Of a DNA stretch of 37,238 bases, positions 1 through 7,901 are shown piece after piece. The number at the start of each line of letters is the position of its first letter. Position 1 is the first letter of the stretch. The DNA is from an uncultured Bacilli bacterium (GTDB taxonomy: Bacteria; Bacillota_I; Bacilli_A; RF39; UBA660). Made by a program: the position numbers and the translations under genes. The notes under the pieces were generated by a model that did not search any database, was not told the origin of the DNA, and worked only from the letters and a program-made list of their open reading frames with translations. The stretch lies in assembly GCA_944331945.1 (NCBI GenBank), contig CALVJC010000068.1, positions 1 through 37,238 on the forward strand. The letters are read 5' to 3'.

Positions 1-627
1 TATCAAAAGAGTAAAGAGATTGGGACGACGATTTATGTGGCGATCGATCAGAGGTTTGAGGGTTCTATTACCATAGCGGATAAAATTAAAGCGGATTCTT
101 ATTCTGCAGTGAAAAAGTGGCGTGAAAATCATGTTCGTAAAATTGTTATGTTAACAGGGGACCTGGAAGAGATAGGCCGGGAAGTGGCGAAAGAGTTGGG
201 CCTAGATTCTTATTATGCCGAATTATTACCTCAAGATAAGGTGGAGAAAGTAGAAGCGTTGATGAAGGAGAAAACAGGTAAGGGTAAGTTACTCTTTCTT
301 GGGGATGGAATTAATGATGCGCCTGTTCTAGCTTTATCCGATATTGGTGTAGCGATGGGAGGCGTAGGTAGTGATGCGGCGATTGAAGCGAGTGATATGG
401 TCATTATGACAGATGAACCTTCTAAGATAGCAGATGCTATTCAAATTAGTAAAAAAACAATGAAGATTGTGAAAGAAAACATTCTTTTTGCCATCGTTGT
501 TAAAATTGTTGTTTTGCTTCTTTGTACTTTGGGAGTTGCTAGTATGTGGGCTGCTGTATTTGCTGATGTTGGGGTATCGGTGTTAGCGGTTTTGAATGCT
601 CTTCGTGTGCTAAGAATTAAGTATTAA
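1..627 (+). CDS. Heavy-metal P-type ATPase, C-terminal part (5' end outside window)
   Basis: The reading frame is open from base 1, so this is the 3' end of a longer gene. A GTG at 37 is internal. The translated part holds the second half of the P domain of a P1B-type metal-exporting ATPase: an LTGD motif, then the hinge GDGINDAP, followed by two closing membrane segments (about residues 155-195 counting from base 37). The A domain, the DKTGT phosphorylation site and the CPC or similar metal-binding helix lie upstream and cannot be seen, so the metal (Zn/Cd, Cu or other) cannot be assigned. The order P domain, then two helices, then a short tail is the usual end of CadA/ZntA-like pumps. No terminator is obvious before the promoter at 660. 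Confidence 0.9.
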   Translation, partial: YQKSKEIGTTIYVAIDQRFEGSITIADKIKADSYSAVKKWRENHVRKIVMLTGDLEEIGREVAKELGLDSYYAELLPQDKVEKVEALMKEKTGKGKLLFLGDGINDAPVLALSDIGVAMGGVGSDAAIEASDMVIMTDEPSKIADAIQISKKTMKIVKENILFAIVVKIVVLLLCTLGVASMWAAVFADVGVSVLAVLNALRVLRIKY

Positions 628-659
628 AAGTTTCTTTTGCAAAAATTAAGAAAAAGAGC

Positions 660-687
660 TTGGAAAAAATTAAAAATATGATACAAT
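660..687 (+). promoter_or_regulatory. Promoter of the T-box / HAD / tyrS operon
   Basis: TTGGAA at 660-665 and TACAAT at 682-687 are separated by 16 bases. The -10 is preceded by TGA, an extended -10. Transcription would start near 694, just upstream of the T-box leader. Extended -10 elements of this form recur through the window. Confidence 0.6.
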
Positions 688-693
688 GGTAGT

Positions 694-894
694 AGATTTT
701 CGATGAACAATGGAAGTAGTAGAAAGAATATTTTCAAAGAGACTTAGTGGTGGTGTGAACTAAGAGGTATCTTTTTATGAAATACACATTGGGAGAAAAG
801 CGTGTCAAAGCGTTAATTTGAAGAAGTGCATAGTCTCTATGAACTAAGGTGGTACCGCGGGGAAACTCGTCCTTAGATTATAGGGGCTTTTTTT
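694..894 (+). promoter_or_regulatory. T-box leader riboswitch, tyrosine specifier
   Basis: This leader senses the charging state of a tRNA and controls termination before the downstream genes. Visible parts are an AGAGA element with a GGTGGTG-containing distal stem-loop region (about 745-770), a specifier-loop-like segment GAAATACAC with the Tyr codon TAC at 783-785, the conserved T-box core AAGGTGGTACCGCGG at 846-860, and a terminator at 869-894. AAGG (846-849) can pair with CCTT (871-874) to form the competing antiterminator. The Tyr specifier fits tyrS two genes downstream. The HAD gene lies between leader and tyrS and should be induced together with it by uncharged tRNA-Tyr. Confidence 0.93.
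869..894 (+). terminator. T-box intrinsic terminator
   Basis: GTCCTTA (869-875) pairs with TAGGGGC (881-887), including G-U wobbles, over a five-base loop. Seven T residues (888-894) follow. The left arm shares bases with the antiterminator pairing, as expected for a T-box switch. The T run reaches into the ribosome binding region of the HAD gene. Confidence 0.75.
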
Positions 895-907
895 GGGGGA
901 GAATATG

Positions 908-1537
908 ATGGAAAAAAAGCGAATTATTTTTGATATTGATTATACTTTGTTAGAGCCAAATTATCATCGGGAGAAGGCTTTTTTTAGACAGGTGACACCT
1001 CATAGTGGAGAATATTTTTTTACGCATATGGGAGATATTTTAAAAGATTATGAGAGTCGTTATTCCTTTTATAATAAGGATCAGTTATTATGGCATTTGA
1101 ATCAATATAGTAATGTTCCTTTGCCACCTTATTTTATTGAAGATTGGTTTCAATTTAATACGGATTTAGATCCTCAGCCAATGGAAGAGGCGAAGAGAGT
1201 TCTTGCTTATTTACAAGAAAAGGAATATGAAATTGTCGCTCTTACGAATTGGTTTAAAGAACCACAAGAAGAGAAATTACGGGTAGTTGGTATTCGGTCT
1301 TATTTTGATGAGATTTATGGGGGAGATACTTTTTTGAAACCAAATCCTGAAAGTTATCGTGTAGCGATGGGAAAACACAAAGCAGAAGATTGTTGTATCG
1401 TAGGAGATGATTATCTTAATGATATTCAGGGAGCTGCTTTTGTGGGGCTTGATGGTATTTATTTAGAACGCAAAGAAGAGCCGAAATGTTCTGCTCCGAA
1501 AATTAAGCGTCTTGGCGAATTGAAAAAATATTTATGA
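908..1537 (+). CDS. HAD-superfamily hydrolase in the tyrS T-box operon
   Basis: This 209-residue soluble protein has the HAD motifs: DIDYT near the N-terminus (the nucleophile and acid Asp pair, DxD), LTNW (motif II Thr), a Lys in KPNPESY (motif III) and GDDYLNDI (motif IV acidic cluster). The spacing fits a C1-cap HAD-IA phosphatase. The frame is open from a TTG at 893, but GGGGGAG (895-901) positions ribosomes for ATG 908 (or 905), so 908 is chosen. It is the first gene after the Tyr T-box and ends 13 bases before tyrS. The substrate is unknown. Its position suggests a role linked to tyrosine or tRNA-Tyr stress, but that is inference. Confidence 0.85.
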   Translation: MEKKRIIFDIDYTLLEPNYHREKAFFRQVTPHSGEYFFTHMGDILKDYESRYSFYNKDQLLWHLNQYSNVPLPPYFIEDWFQFNTDLDPQPMEEAKRVLAYLQEKEYEIVALTNWFKEPQEEKLRVVGIRSYFDEIYGGDTFLKPNPESYRVAMGKHKAEDCCIVGDDYLNDIQGAAFVGLDGIYLERKEEPKCSAPKIKRLGELKKYL

Positions 1538-1550
1538 AAGAAGGGATTTT

Positions 1551-2783
1551 ATGACATTGTTTGAAGAATTAGAATGGCGTGGTTTGGTAAAAGATACAGC
1601 AGGAGATGATATTGCCGATAAGATAAATAGTGGAAATATTACTTTTTATTGGGGAACGGATCCTACTGCTGATAGCTTACATCTTGGACATTATTCCTCT
1701 TTAGTAACGGCAAAGCGTCTTGCAAAGGCTGGACATCATCCGATTTTACTTTGTGGAGGGGCGACCGGATTGATTGGTGATCCTAGACCTACCGCCGAAC
1801 GAGAGATTATTTCAAAAGAGACTTTAAATAAAAATTTGGAAGGAATTAAAAATCAGGTAGAGCGTATTTTTGAAGGAAAAGCCGAAGTTGTTAACAATTA
1901 TGACTGGTTTAAGGGTTATGAAGTAACGGATTTTCTTCGAGATGTAGGGAAATATATTAATGTTAATTATATGCTTGATAAAGATATTATTAGAAGACGT
2001 CTTGATAGTGGAATTACCTTTGCTGAATTTGCTTATACCTTAATTCAAGGTTATGATTTTCTTCATTTGTTTGAAGAAAAAAATTGTATTATGCAGGTAG
2101 AAGGTAGTGATCAATGGGGAAATATTACGACAGGCATTGATTTGATTCGGAAAAAGTTAGGAAAGCAAGCTTATGGCTTTACGATGCCTTTGGTTCTTGA
2201 TAAATATGGAAATAAATTTGGTAAAAGTGAAGGGAATGCTTTATGGCTTGATCGGAATAAGACTTCTAGTTATGAGTTATACCAATACCTTATTAATGTC
2301 GATGATGAAATGGTAATTGATTATTTAAAAATCTTTACCTTTCTAAGTAAAGAAGAAATTGAAGAATTCGATCGAAAAAATAAGGAGCATCCAGAGTTAA
2401 GGGAAGCACATAAAATGCTTGCAAAGTGTATTATTACGGATTTACATGGCGAAGAAGCTTATTTGGAGGCTGAGAGGATTAGTGAGAATTTATTCCGAGG
2501 TGATATTGCTTCCTTTACGGGAAAAGAGATTGAAGATGCGTTTAAAGGCCTTCCTCGAAAAGAAATGCATGAAGAGAAGAATATTGTTGATTTCTTAGTT
2601 TCTTTTGGTATTTGCAGTAGTAAAAGGGAAGCGAGAGAGTTTATTTCGAATGGTAGTATTTTATTAAATGGTCAAAAAGTAAGTGATATTTCTTTGATGG
2701 TGACAAAGGAACTTGCAATCGAAGGAAAATATTTAGTGGTTCGTCGTGGAAAGAAGAAGTATTCTATTGTTATCTTCTCTTAA
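1551..2783 (+). CDS. tyrS: Tyrosyl-tRNA synthetase
   Basis: This class I aminoacyl-tRNA synthetase charges tRNA-Tyr in the cytoplasm. At 410 residues it has the usual bacterial TyrS length. Visible features are the HIGH-like HLGH in the N-terminal Rossmann fold (within TDPTADSLHLGHYSS), the tyrosine-binding QVEGSDQWGN segment, the KMSKS-like loop KFGKSEGNALWL, and a C-terminal S4 RNA-binding domain (about residues 343-405) containing SKREAREFI. It lies 13 bases after the HAD gene and is controlled by the Tyr T-box. The C-terminal tail ending in KKKYSIVIFS is slightly longer than the S4 fold needs. Confidence 0.97.
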   Translation: MTLFEELEWRGLVKDTAGDDIADKINSGNITFYWGTDPTADSLHLGHYSSLVTAKRLAKAGHHPILLCGGATGLIGDPRPTAEREIISKETLNKNLEGIKNQVERIFEGKAEVVNNYDWFKGYEVTDFLRDVGKYINVNYMLDKDIIRRRLDSGITFAEFAYTLIQGYDFLHLFEEKNCIMQVEGSDQWGNITTGIDLIRKKLGKQAYGFTMPLVLDKYGNKFGKSEGNALWLDRNKTSSYELYQYLINVDDEMVIDYLKIFTFLSKEEIEEFDRKNKEHPELREAHKMLAKCIITDLHGEEAYLEAERISENLFRGDIASFTGKEIEDAFKGLPRKEMHEEKNIVDFLVSFGICSSKREAREFISNGSILLNGQKVSDISLMVTKELAIEGKYLVVRRGKKKYSIVIFS

Positions 2784-2796
2784 TTTATGATAAGAT
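2767..2796 (+). promoter_or_regulatory. Possible internal promoter for the propeller-like gene
   Basis: TTGTTA (2767-2772) and TAAGAT (2791-2796) are 18 bases apart, with TGA before the -10. It spans the end of tyrS and could let the next gene be expressed independently of the T-box. The hexamers are weak. Confidence 0.3.
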
Positions 2797-2814
2797 AAAT
2801 AGGAGGGTGATAAG

Positions 2815-4158
2815 ATGAAAAGAAAAGAAACTAAAGAGCAGAAAAAGAAAAAGTTAGAGTCAGAAGATCAAAGAAAAATTGTGAAGTGGCTTAAACTGGT
2901 CATTGTGTTATGTGTTCTTATTTTAGTTGTAGAGGTTGTTTTCATTATTTTAAAAGCATATCAAAATAGCCAAAATCAAATTTATATCGATACTTTTGGA
3001 TCGGTAGAAAAAATCGATGATGGTTACCTTGGGGTAGGAAGTAGTGATTTTCATTATAGTGATTTTAATTCTTATACCAAGGAATATGAAAAAGCGAAAC
3101 TTGTTAAATATAATGAAGAGAAAGAAATTGTTTTTGAATCCGCTTATACGGAGGCAGATTATAATTCTTATTTCTATGATGTAGCAGAGACGAATGATTC
3201 TTATATTGCTGTTGGAGGGGCTCAATATGATAAAGAGCAATTGGAATATAATTTAACGGAAGGTATTATTGTAGAGTATGATAAAGAAGGAAAACAGCAG
3301 AAAGTAACCAGAGTAGAAGTATTGGATGATACGATTTTTACGCATATTGAAGTGGTTGATGATGGATATCTTGTTTCAGGGCAAAGTATTCTTGAGAATA
3401 TGACGGTTGGTGTAGATGATCGTGGTGGTGCACTTTTGATTAAATACGATTTTGACGGAAATGAAGTCTGGAGAGCAAATTATGGTGGTTCTAAGTCAGC
3501 TATTTTCAATGACTTTGTGGTAACGGATGATGCGATTTATGCTGTCGGAAAAGATGCTACTCGGTATGGTATGATTGCTAAATATACGCTTGATGGTGAA
3601 AGAGTTTTTGCGAAATCTTATGAATATACGGATACGGTTGGTTTTAGTTCTATTGTACAAGATGGTGATGATTTTGTCGTAGTGGGAAGTAAGACTTTAA
3701 ATATTGAAGCTTCCGATCAAGATAAAATTACTGCTGGTTTGTTGTTAAAATACGATTCTGATGGCAATATTATTTATGAGAGAACGTTTGATCAGAATAA
3801 TACTGCACGCTTTAATAGTGTGATTCTTGATGGAGATGATATTGTTGTCGTAGGTCATACTGCCAAAAAAGATGAAGAGGAATCAACGGATCAATACAAT
3901 GTGTTCCGTTATAGTGGTATTTTGGCAAAATATGATCAAGATGGTAATTTAGTAACGAGTCAAGTCGAAGAAGGAAGTCGGGATACTTACTTTAGTGATT
4001 TGTTGAGTGTTGATGATACTTATCTTGTGGTAGGACAAACGTCATCTTCTGAATTGGGTGGAAATAATAAAGATTTTGTTCCGTTCTTTTTAACCTATGA
4101 TAAAGAAGGAAAGGCTTTAAATAGTGAAACTATATTTGAAGAAAAAGTTTTCGATTGA
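2815..4158 (+). CDS. Membrane-anchored seven-repeat, beta-propeller-like protein
   Basis: I do not recognise a named family. The 447-residue protein starts after a strong AGGAGGGTG site. It has a Lys/Glu-rich cytoplasmic start, one membrane segment (about residues 25-47), then an extracellular region of seven tandem units of about 50-60 residues. Each unit has an acidic DD/DG turn followed by a Y/F-x-V-V/S-G strand (GYLGVG, SYIAVG, GYLVSG, AIYAVG, DFVVVG, DIVVVG, TYLVVG), and later a KYDxDGN-like turn and a beta strand. Seven copies suit a closed seven-bladed propeller, probably a binding or adhesion surface. No catalytic motif is seen. Its last 35 bases overlap the next gene. Confidence 0.8.
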   Translation: MKRKETKEQKKKKLESEDQRKIVKWLKLVIVLCVLILVVEVVFIILKAYQNSQNQIYIDTFGSVEKIDDGYLGVGSSDFHYSDFNSYTKEYEKAKLVKYNEEKEIVFESAYTEADYNSYFYDVAETNDSYIAVGGAQYDKEQLEYNLTEGIIVEYDKEGKQQKVTRVEVLDDTIFTHIEVVDDGYLVSGQSILENMTVGVDDRGGALLIKYDFDGNEVWRANYGGSKSAIFNDFVVTDDAIYAVGKDATRYGMIAKYTLDGERVFAKSYEYTDTVGFSSIVQDGDDFVVVGSKTLNIEASDQDKITAGLLLKYDSDGNIIYERTFDQNNTARFNSVILDGDDIVVVGHTAKKDEEESTDQYNVFRYSGILAKYDQDGNLVTSQVEEGSRDTYFSDLLSVDDTYLVVGQTSSSELGGNNKDFVPFFLTYDKEGKALNSETIFEEKVFD

Positions 4159-4498
4159 TTCTTCGGTGAAAAAAAATCCACCTTTAAGTGAAAAGGGAAT
4201 TCGAGAAGCTCGTTTATTTCAATTGATGATGTCTTCTCTTCCTATTGATTTTTGTTTTACGGATTCTTCTGTCGCTGGTATCGGTAGTGCGATGCTTTTG
4301 GTCGGAGATAAACTTGAAATTGGACGGGATTCTCGTTTGGAAATGAAAAAATCCACAGAGCTTGTGGAAAAAAATGTTCAATCTTTTCTTAGTGATCTAA
4401 AAGAACTATCCTCTTCAGCTGTTGTACTTATTTTAGCGGAAGAAAATATTTTATCTATTATTGAAAAGAATTTTTTTGATACTACGGTTTTGCTGTAG
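4124..4498 (+). CDS. Degenerate histidine-phosphatase (phosphoglycerate mutase-like) protein
   Basis: This is a 124-residue protein from a GTG start at 4124. An AGAAGGAAAGG site at 4105-4114, inside the upstream gene, lies 9 bases before it. The opening MKLYL, the PLSEKGIREA segment, the DFCFTDSSVA strand and the late VLILAEEN strand follow the layout of the phosphoglycerate mutase fold. The RHG motif that should follow MKLYL is replaced by KKKFS, and the second catalytic His after the late strand is missing. It also lacks much of the C-terminal half. It is probably a catalytically dead, shortened member of the superfamily, translated with the propeller-like gene it overlaps. Family assignment is by pattern only. 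Confidence 0.65.
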   Translation: MKLYLKKKFSIDSSVKKNPPLSEKGIREARLFQLMMSSLPIDFCFTDSSVAGIGSAMLLVGDKLEIGRDSRLEMKKSTELVEKNVQSFLSDLKELSSSAVVLILAEENILSIIEKNFFDTTVLL

Positions 4499-4507
4499 TA
4501 TTTTTTT
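4479..4507 (+). terminator. Intrinsic terminator overlapping the end of the PGM-like gene
   Basis: ATACTAC (4479-4485) pairs with GTAGTAT (4495-4501) and is followed by a run of T to 4507. The stop codon lies within the right arm. It closes the transcript that runs from the T-box promoter. The minus-strand reading has A residues after the stem, so it is not bidirectional. Confidence 0.8.
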
Positions 4508-5258
4508 AAAAGGGAAGTTGAATTCGTAAAGCGAATTTCCAAAGGGGCATATTGTTTGAAATATTTAAGCGTGGTATTTCATAGTTTGAATCAAAATATT
4601 GCATTTTGCGATGCTCTTTATTGGGACCAAAAGTAAAAGCAAGCTTATATTTTCTTTCTTTTAGGATTTCTTTTATCTTTTTATTATGATCTCCATAAGG
4701 ATAGGCTAAATATTTTGTTGATATGATAGTATCCATTTTGTTAAAGTCTTCTTCTAATTCTTCTTTGTCTTTTTCTATTGAGCCTTTTTTGTGAAGTTGA
4801 TAGGTATGTGAAGCAATCTCAATATTAGGGTATTCTGTCTTGACTTTTTCTAATATTTCTTTTGACATATAGTTTTTATCATTTTTTTCTATGTTTTCGC
4901 CAATATAGAAAACAACTGCCTTCATATTATATTTTTTTAATAAGGGAAAAGCTAAGTCATAATTTGATTGATAGCCATCGTCCATTGTAATGAGGACACT
5001 TTTTATGGGTATTTTTTTCTTTCCTTGTTTGTATTGATAAAGTTCATCTAGGCTTAAAGTATAATAATGATTCTCTTTCAAATATTGTAGTTGCTCTTCA
5101 AATTGGTTAATGGGAATGGTTAGATCATCCGTTGATTCGTTGTTTTCTGTAAAATTGTGGTATCCAAGAATAGCAACGCTTGGATATCTGCAGTAAAAAA
5201 AGAAGATAATTAATATAAGAGTTAAAACAATAACAATTATTACAAGTTTTTTATTCAT
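4506..5258 (-). CDS. Membrane-anchored polysaccharide deacetylase (NodB-type)
   Basis: This 250-residue protein starts at ATG 5258, 8 bases after AAAGGAG. It begins with one membrane helix (about residues 4-24), so the domain faces outside. NodB homology motifs are present: MDDGYQSN (motif 1, metal-binding Asp pair), ASHTYQLH (motif 2, the HxxxxH metal ligands as S-H-T-Y-Q-L-H), and AYPYGDHN (motif 3). The overall length and the GYHNF segment near the start resemble the IcaB/PgaB and PdaA-like branches that remove acetyl groups from N-acetylglucosamine polymers or peptidoglycan. No exopolysaccharide synthase genes adjoin it, so wall or peptidoglycan modification is as likely. An extended -10 (TATACT, 5275-5280 with TGT before it) precedes it. 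Confidence 0.9.
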   Translation of the reverse strand: MNKKLVIIVIVLTLILIIFFFYCRYPSVAILGYHNFTENNESTDDLTIPINQFEEQLQYLKENHYYTLSLDELYQYKQGKKKIPIKSVLITMDDGYQSNYDLAFPLLKKYNMKAVVFYIGENIEKNDKNYMSKEILEKVKTEYPNIEIASHTYQLHKKGSIEKDKEELEEDFNKMDTIISTKYLAYPYGDHNKKIKEILKERKYKLAFTFGPNKEHRKMQYFDSNYEIPRLNISNNMPLWKFALRIQLPF

Positions 5259-5285
5259 TTTTTCTACTCCTTTTAGTATAACAAA

Positions 5286-5320
5286 TTAAAAACTAAAAAG
5301 CATCTTTTTGAGGATGCTTT
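5286..5320 (-). terminator. rpsD terminator
   Basis: Read on the minus strand, AAAGCATC (5320-5313) pairs with GATGCTTT (5304-5297) over an eight-base loop. A T-rich tract interrupted by AG follows to 5286. The stop codon of rpsD is in the left arm. Confidence 0.85.
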
Positions 5321-5921
5321 ATTTGTTATAGAATTCAACAATTAATGCTTCATTGATATCCATGTTAAGTTCATTTCTTTCAGGATATCTTACATAAGTA
5401 CCTTCTAGTTTATTTTCATCAAAGGTAACATATTCAACTCGTTTATTTACTTTTGCTAAAGCTTCTAGTGCTGCTTTATGATCTTTTGAGTTTTCTTTTA
5501 AAGCAATTTTTTGTCCTGGTTTTACACGATAAGATGGGATATCAACTTTTTTACCATCTACTGTGATATGTCCGTGGTTTACAAGTTGTCTTGCTGCTCG
5601 ACGTGTTGTTGCAAATCCTAAACGATAAACTAAGTTATCAAGACGAGACTCTAAACAAATTAAGAAATTGGTACCATGAACACCAGCCATTTTTTTCGCT
5701 TCATCAAATGTTTTACGGAATTGTCTTTCGTTCATTCCATACATGAAACGTACTTTTTGTTTTTCTTTTAATTGAGTAGAATAATCACTAGGTTTTCCTT
5801 TTCTAGCTTGTCCGTGTTGTCCTGGGCCATAAGGTCTTTTCGCAAGTTCTTTTCCAGTCTCACTAATAGAAAAACCAACTCTTCTAGCTTGTTTATAACT
5901 AGGTCCTGTATATCTAGACAT
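5319..5921 (-). CDS. rpsD: Small-subunit ribosomal protein S4
   Basis: The 200 residues match the usual S4 length. The N-terminal domain (about 1-90) contains RRVGFSISETGKELAKRPYGPGQHG and KQKVRFMYG, followed by the S4 RNA-binding fold (about 92-155) with ESRLDNLVYRLGF and RQLVNHGHITVDG. The N-terminal zinc-binding Cys residues found in some S4 proteins are absent. S4 nucleates assembly of the 5' domain of 16S rRNA. It is a single-gene unit with its own promoter, long leader and terminator, as in Bacillus, where S4 represses its own gene. Confidence 0.99.
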   Translation of the reverse strand: MSRYTGPSYKQARRVGFSISETGKELAKRPYGPGQHGQARKGKPSDYSTQLKEKQKVRFMYGMNERQFRKTFDEAKKMAGVHGTNFLICLESRLDNLVYRLGFATTRRAARQLVNHGHITVDGKKVDIPSYRVKPGQKIALKENSKDHKAALEALAKVNKRVEYVTFDENKLEGTYVRYPERNELNMDINEALIVEFYNK

Positions 5922-6076
5922 TCTTTTTCTCCTTTCTTTCGCAATTCTTGAACGTTACTTTCAACACTTATGCAGGGAGTTCTTGTTTGGTTCGTTCCCT
6001 TCCAGCAAAAAAGATACTAGAACCTTTCAAAAAACACATTGAATAAGGCAAAGTATTGCTGTCAAGTCAATCTGCA
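5922..6076 (-). promoter_or_regulatory. Long rpsD leader, probable S4 autoregulatory RNA
   Basis: About 155 bases separate the predicted transcription start from ATG 5921, far more than needed for translation. Near the start codon, AGGGA (6000-5996) can pair with TCCCT (5978-5974). GAACG (5997-5993) can instead pair with CGTTC (5954-5950), next to the AAAGGAG ribosome site. Overlapping alternative pairings of this kind suit a translational switch. In Bacillus the rpsD leader folds into a pseudoknot that S4 binds. Assignment here rests on position and pairing, not on a covariance search. Confidence 0.55.
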
Positions 6077-6082
6077 GTTACT

Positions 6083-6111
6083 ATCATATTATGAAATAAA
6101 GGTTTTGTCAA
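6083..6111 (-). promoter_or_regulatory. rpsD promoter
   Basis: On the minus strand, TTGACA (6111-6106) and TATGAT (6088-6083) are separated by exactly 17 bases. This is the closest match to a housekeeping promoter in the window, as expected for a ribosomal protein gene. Confidence 0.85.
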
Positions 6112-6148
6112 GAAAATTTGAAAAGTGGTAGATCAAAATAAGACTTTA

Positions 6149-6157
6149 TGATATTAT
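6149..6157 (+). promoter_or_regulatory. ezrA extended -10 promoter
   Basis: TGATATTAT at 6149-6157 is an extended -10. No good -35 lies 17 bases upstream. It leaves a short leader before the AGAGGTGA ribosome site at 6167-6174. Confidence 0.45.
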
Positions 6158-6182
6158 TATGATAGTAGAGGTGATCGACAAA

Positions 6183-7901
6183 ATGAAAGGACAGACTTTG
6201 TTTCTTATTACAGCGATAGTTGTTGTTTTTATTTTAATTCTTGTTGTGATCACTGTTTTGAAAAAGCGTCGTAAAAACTTTTATATACAAATTTGTAACG
6301 ATTTGGAAAGAGAAAAAAACTTGATTGGAAGTACCCCTGTTCTTTTAGAACTTTCCAAACTAGAACCCATTATTAAGAATGAAAAAATGGAAGAAAAGTA
6401 TCAAAAATGGCAAGATAAGTTTGAGGAAATTAAAACAAAAGAAATTCCCAAAATTGATGATATGTTGATTGAACTTGATACTTTAATTGATAAAAAAGAA
6501 TATAAAACTGCTAAATTTCGAATTGCAAAATGTGAGATGGAAGTTTATAAAGTAAGAGAACAAGCGAATGATTTGTTAGATCAAATTAAAGAAATTACTT
6601 TAAGTGAAGAAAAATATCGTAGTATTATTACGAAGTTAAAAACACAATATCGTAAATTAAATCAAAATTATCAAGAACATAAAAACTTATATGAATCGAT
6701 GGCTGAAGCGGTGGAATTACAACTAGAGAATATTGAAAAAAGATTCCTTGATTTTGAAAAGGCCATGGATCAAAATGAATATAATGAAGTGGTTCATATT
6801 GTGAAAGCGCTTGATACCATGATTGATCATATGAGTATTGTGATTGAAGAAGTTCCTGATTTGCTTTTAATGTGTAAACAATTAATTCCTCAACGTTTAA
6901 AAGAGATTGAAGAAACAAAGAATACGATGACAGAACAAGGTTATCCTTTAGAATATATGAATCTTGATTATAACTTAGAAGAAGCGAAAAAAAATGTAGA
7001 GACGATTCTTGATCGAATTAAAGTTTTAAATCTTGAAGATTGTATGTTTGAACTTAAGACTATTTTAGATTATTTAGATAGTATTTTTGTTGATTTTGAG
7101 AAAGAAAGATTATCTCGTAAAGTTTATGAAGAGACTTCGGTTGATTTTGCAAAGAAATTAAAGAAGACGAGTAAACTTGTAAAAGATATCTATGATCAAT
7201 TGGATGATATTAAAAATATGTATGATTTAAATGCAGAGGATGTTAAGATTATCGATGAAGTAAATAAAGATTTAGTGGGAATTCAAGATGATTATAAAAA
7301 GATGGATGATCAAGTGAAGAATCAGGCGACTCCTTATTCTTTGGTTCATAAAGAGGTAGATGCTTTATCGATTCGTTTAAAGCAAGTCGAAGCGACGCTT
7401 GATGTGGCTTTAAAATCTCTTGGTAATATGTATGAAGATGAACAAAGAGCGAGAGAACAGTTAACGGAAATTGATAATATCTTAAAAGAATGTAAAGAAC
7501 GAATGCGAGAATATAAATTACCGATTATCAGTGATCATTATTTTGTAGAACTTTCTGAAGCGAATGAAGCGATTCAAGAAGTGATTCGGGAATTATCACG
7601 GAAACCGATTGTAATTAAAACTTTAAATACAAGGGTAGATACCGCAAGAGATTTGGTTTTAAAATTATACCATACTACCCTTAGTATGATTAAAGAAGCA
7701 AAATTAAGTGAAATTGCGATTGTTTATGGAAATCGTTATCGAGGATTACATGAAGATATTGCAAGAGGATTAGAGCGTGCCAGTCATATGTTTTTTAAAG
7801 GAGATTATGCCACCTCCTTACAAGTATGCGTTGAAACCTTAAAATTAGTTGATGAAAATATAGAAAGAAAGATTTTAGCTTATGAAACAGAAATTAAATA
7901 G
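6183..7901 (+). CDS. ezrA: Septation ring formation regulator EzrA
   Basis: This 572-residue protein has one N-terminal membrane helix (about residues 4-26) followed by an almost unbroken Lys/Glu-rich, spectrin-like coiled-coil region in the cytoplasm. That is the architecture and length of EzrA, which binds FtsZ and regulates Z-ring placement and wall synthesis in Bacillota. The segment PVLLELSKLEPI after the helix and the tail FFKGDYATSLQVCVETL match the family pattern. The frame opens at 6159, but AGAGGTGA (6167-6174) serves ATG 6183, eight bases on, so 6183 is the start. The 3' end overlaps the pilin-like gene by 20 bases, implying coupled translation. Confidence 0.9.
   Translation: MKGQTLFLITAIVVVFILILVVITVLKKRRKNFYIQICNDLEREKNLIGSTPVLLELSKLEPIIKNEKMEEKYQKWQDKFEEIKTKEIPKIDDMLIELDTLIDKKEYKTAKFRIAKCEMEVYKVREQANDLLDQIKEITLSEEKYRSIITKLKTQYRKLNQNYQEHKNLYESMAEAVELQLENIEKRFLDFEKAMDQNEYNEVVHIVKALDTMIDHMSIVIEEVPDLLLMCKQLIPQRLKEIEETKNTMTEQGYPLEYMNLDYNLEEAKKNVETILDRIKVLNLEDCMFELKTILDYLDSIFVDFEKERLSRKVYEETSVDFAKKLKKTSKLVKDIYDQLDDIKNMYDLNAEDVKIIDEVNKDLVGIQDDYKKMDDQVKNQATPYSLVHKEVDALSIRLKQVEATLDVALKSLGNMYEDEQRAREQLTEIDNILKECKERMREYKLPIISDHYFVELSEANEAIQEVIRELSRKPIVIKTLNTRVDTARDLVLKLYHTTLSMIKEAKLSEIAIVYGNRYRGLHEDIARGLERASHMFFKGDYATSLQVCVETLKLVDENIERKILAYETEIK

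Noticed and set aside
4346..4372. TCCACA and TGTGGA inverted repeat in the PGM-like gene
   Set aside because: Flanked by A runs, within a Lys/Glu-coding segment, and not a full DnaA box.
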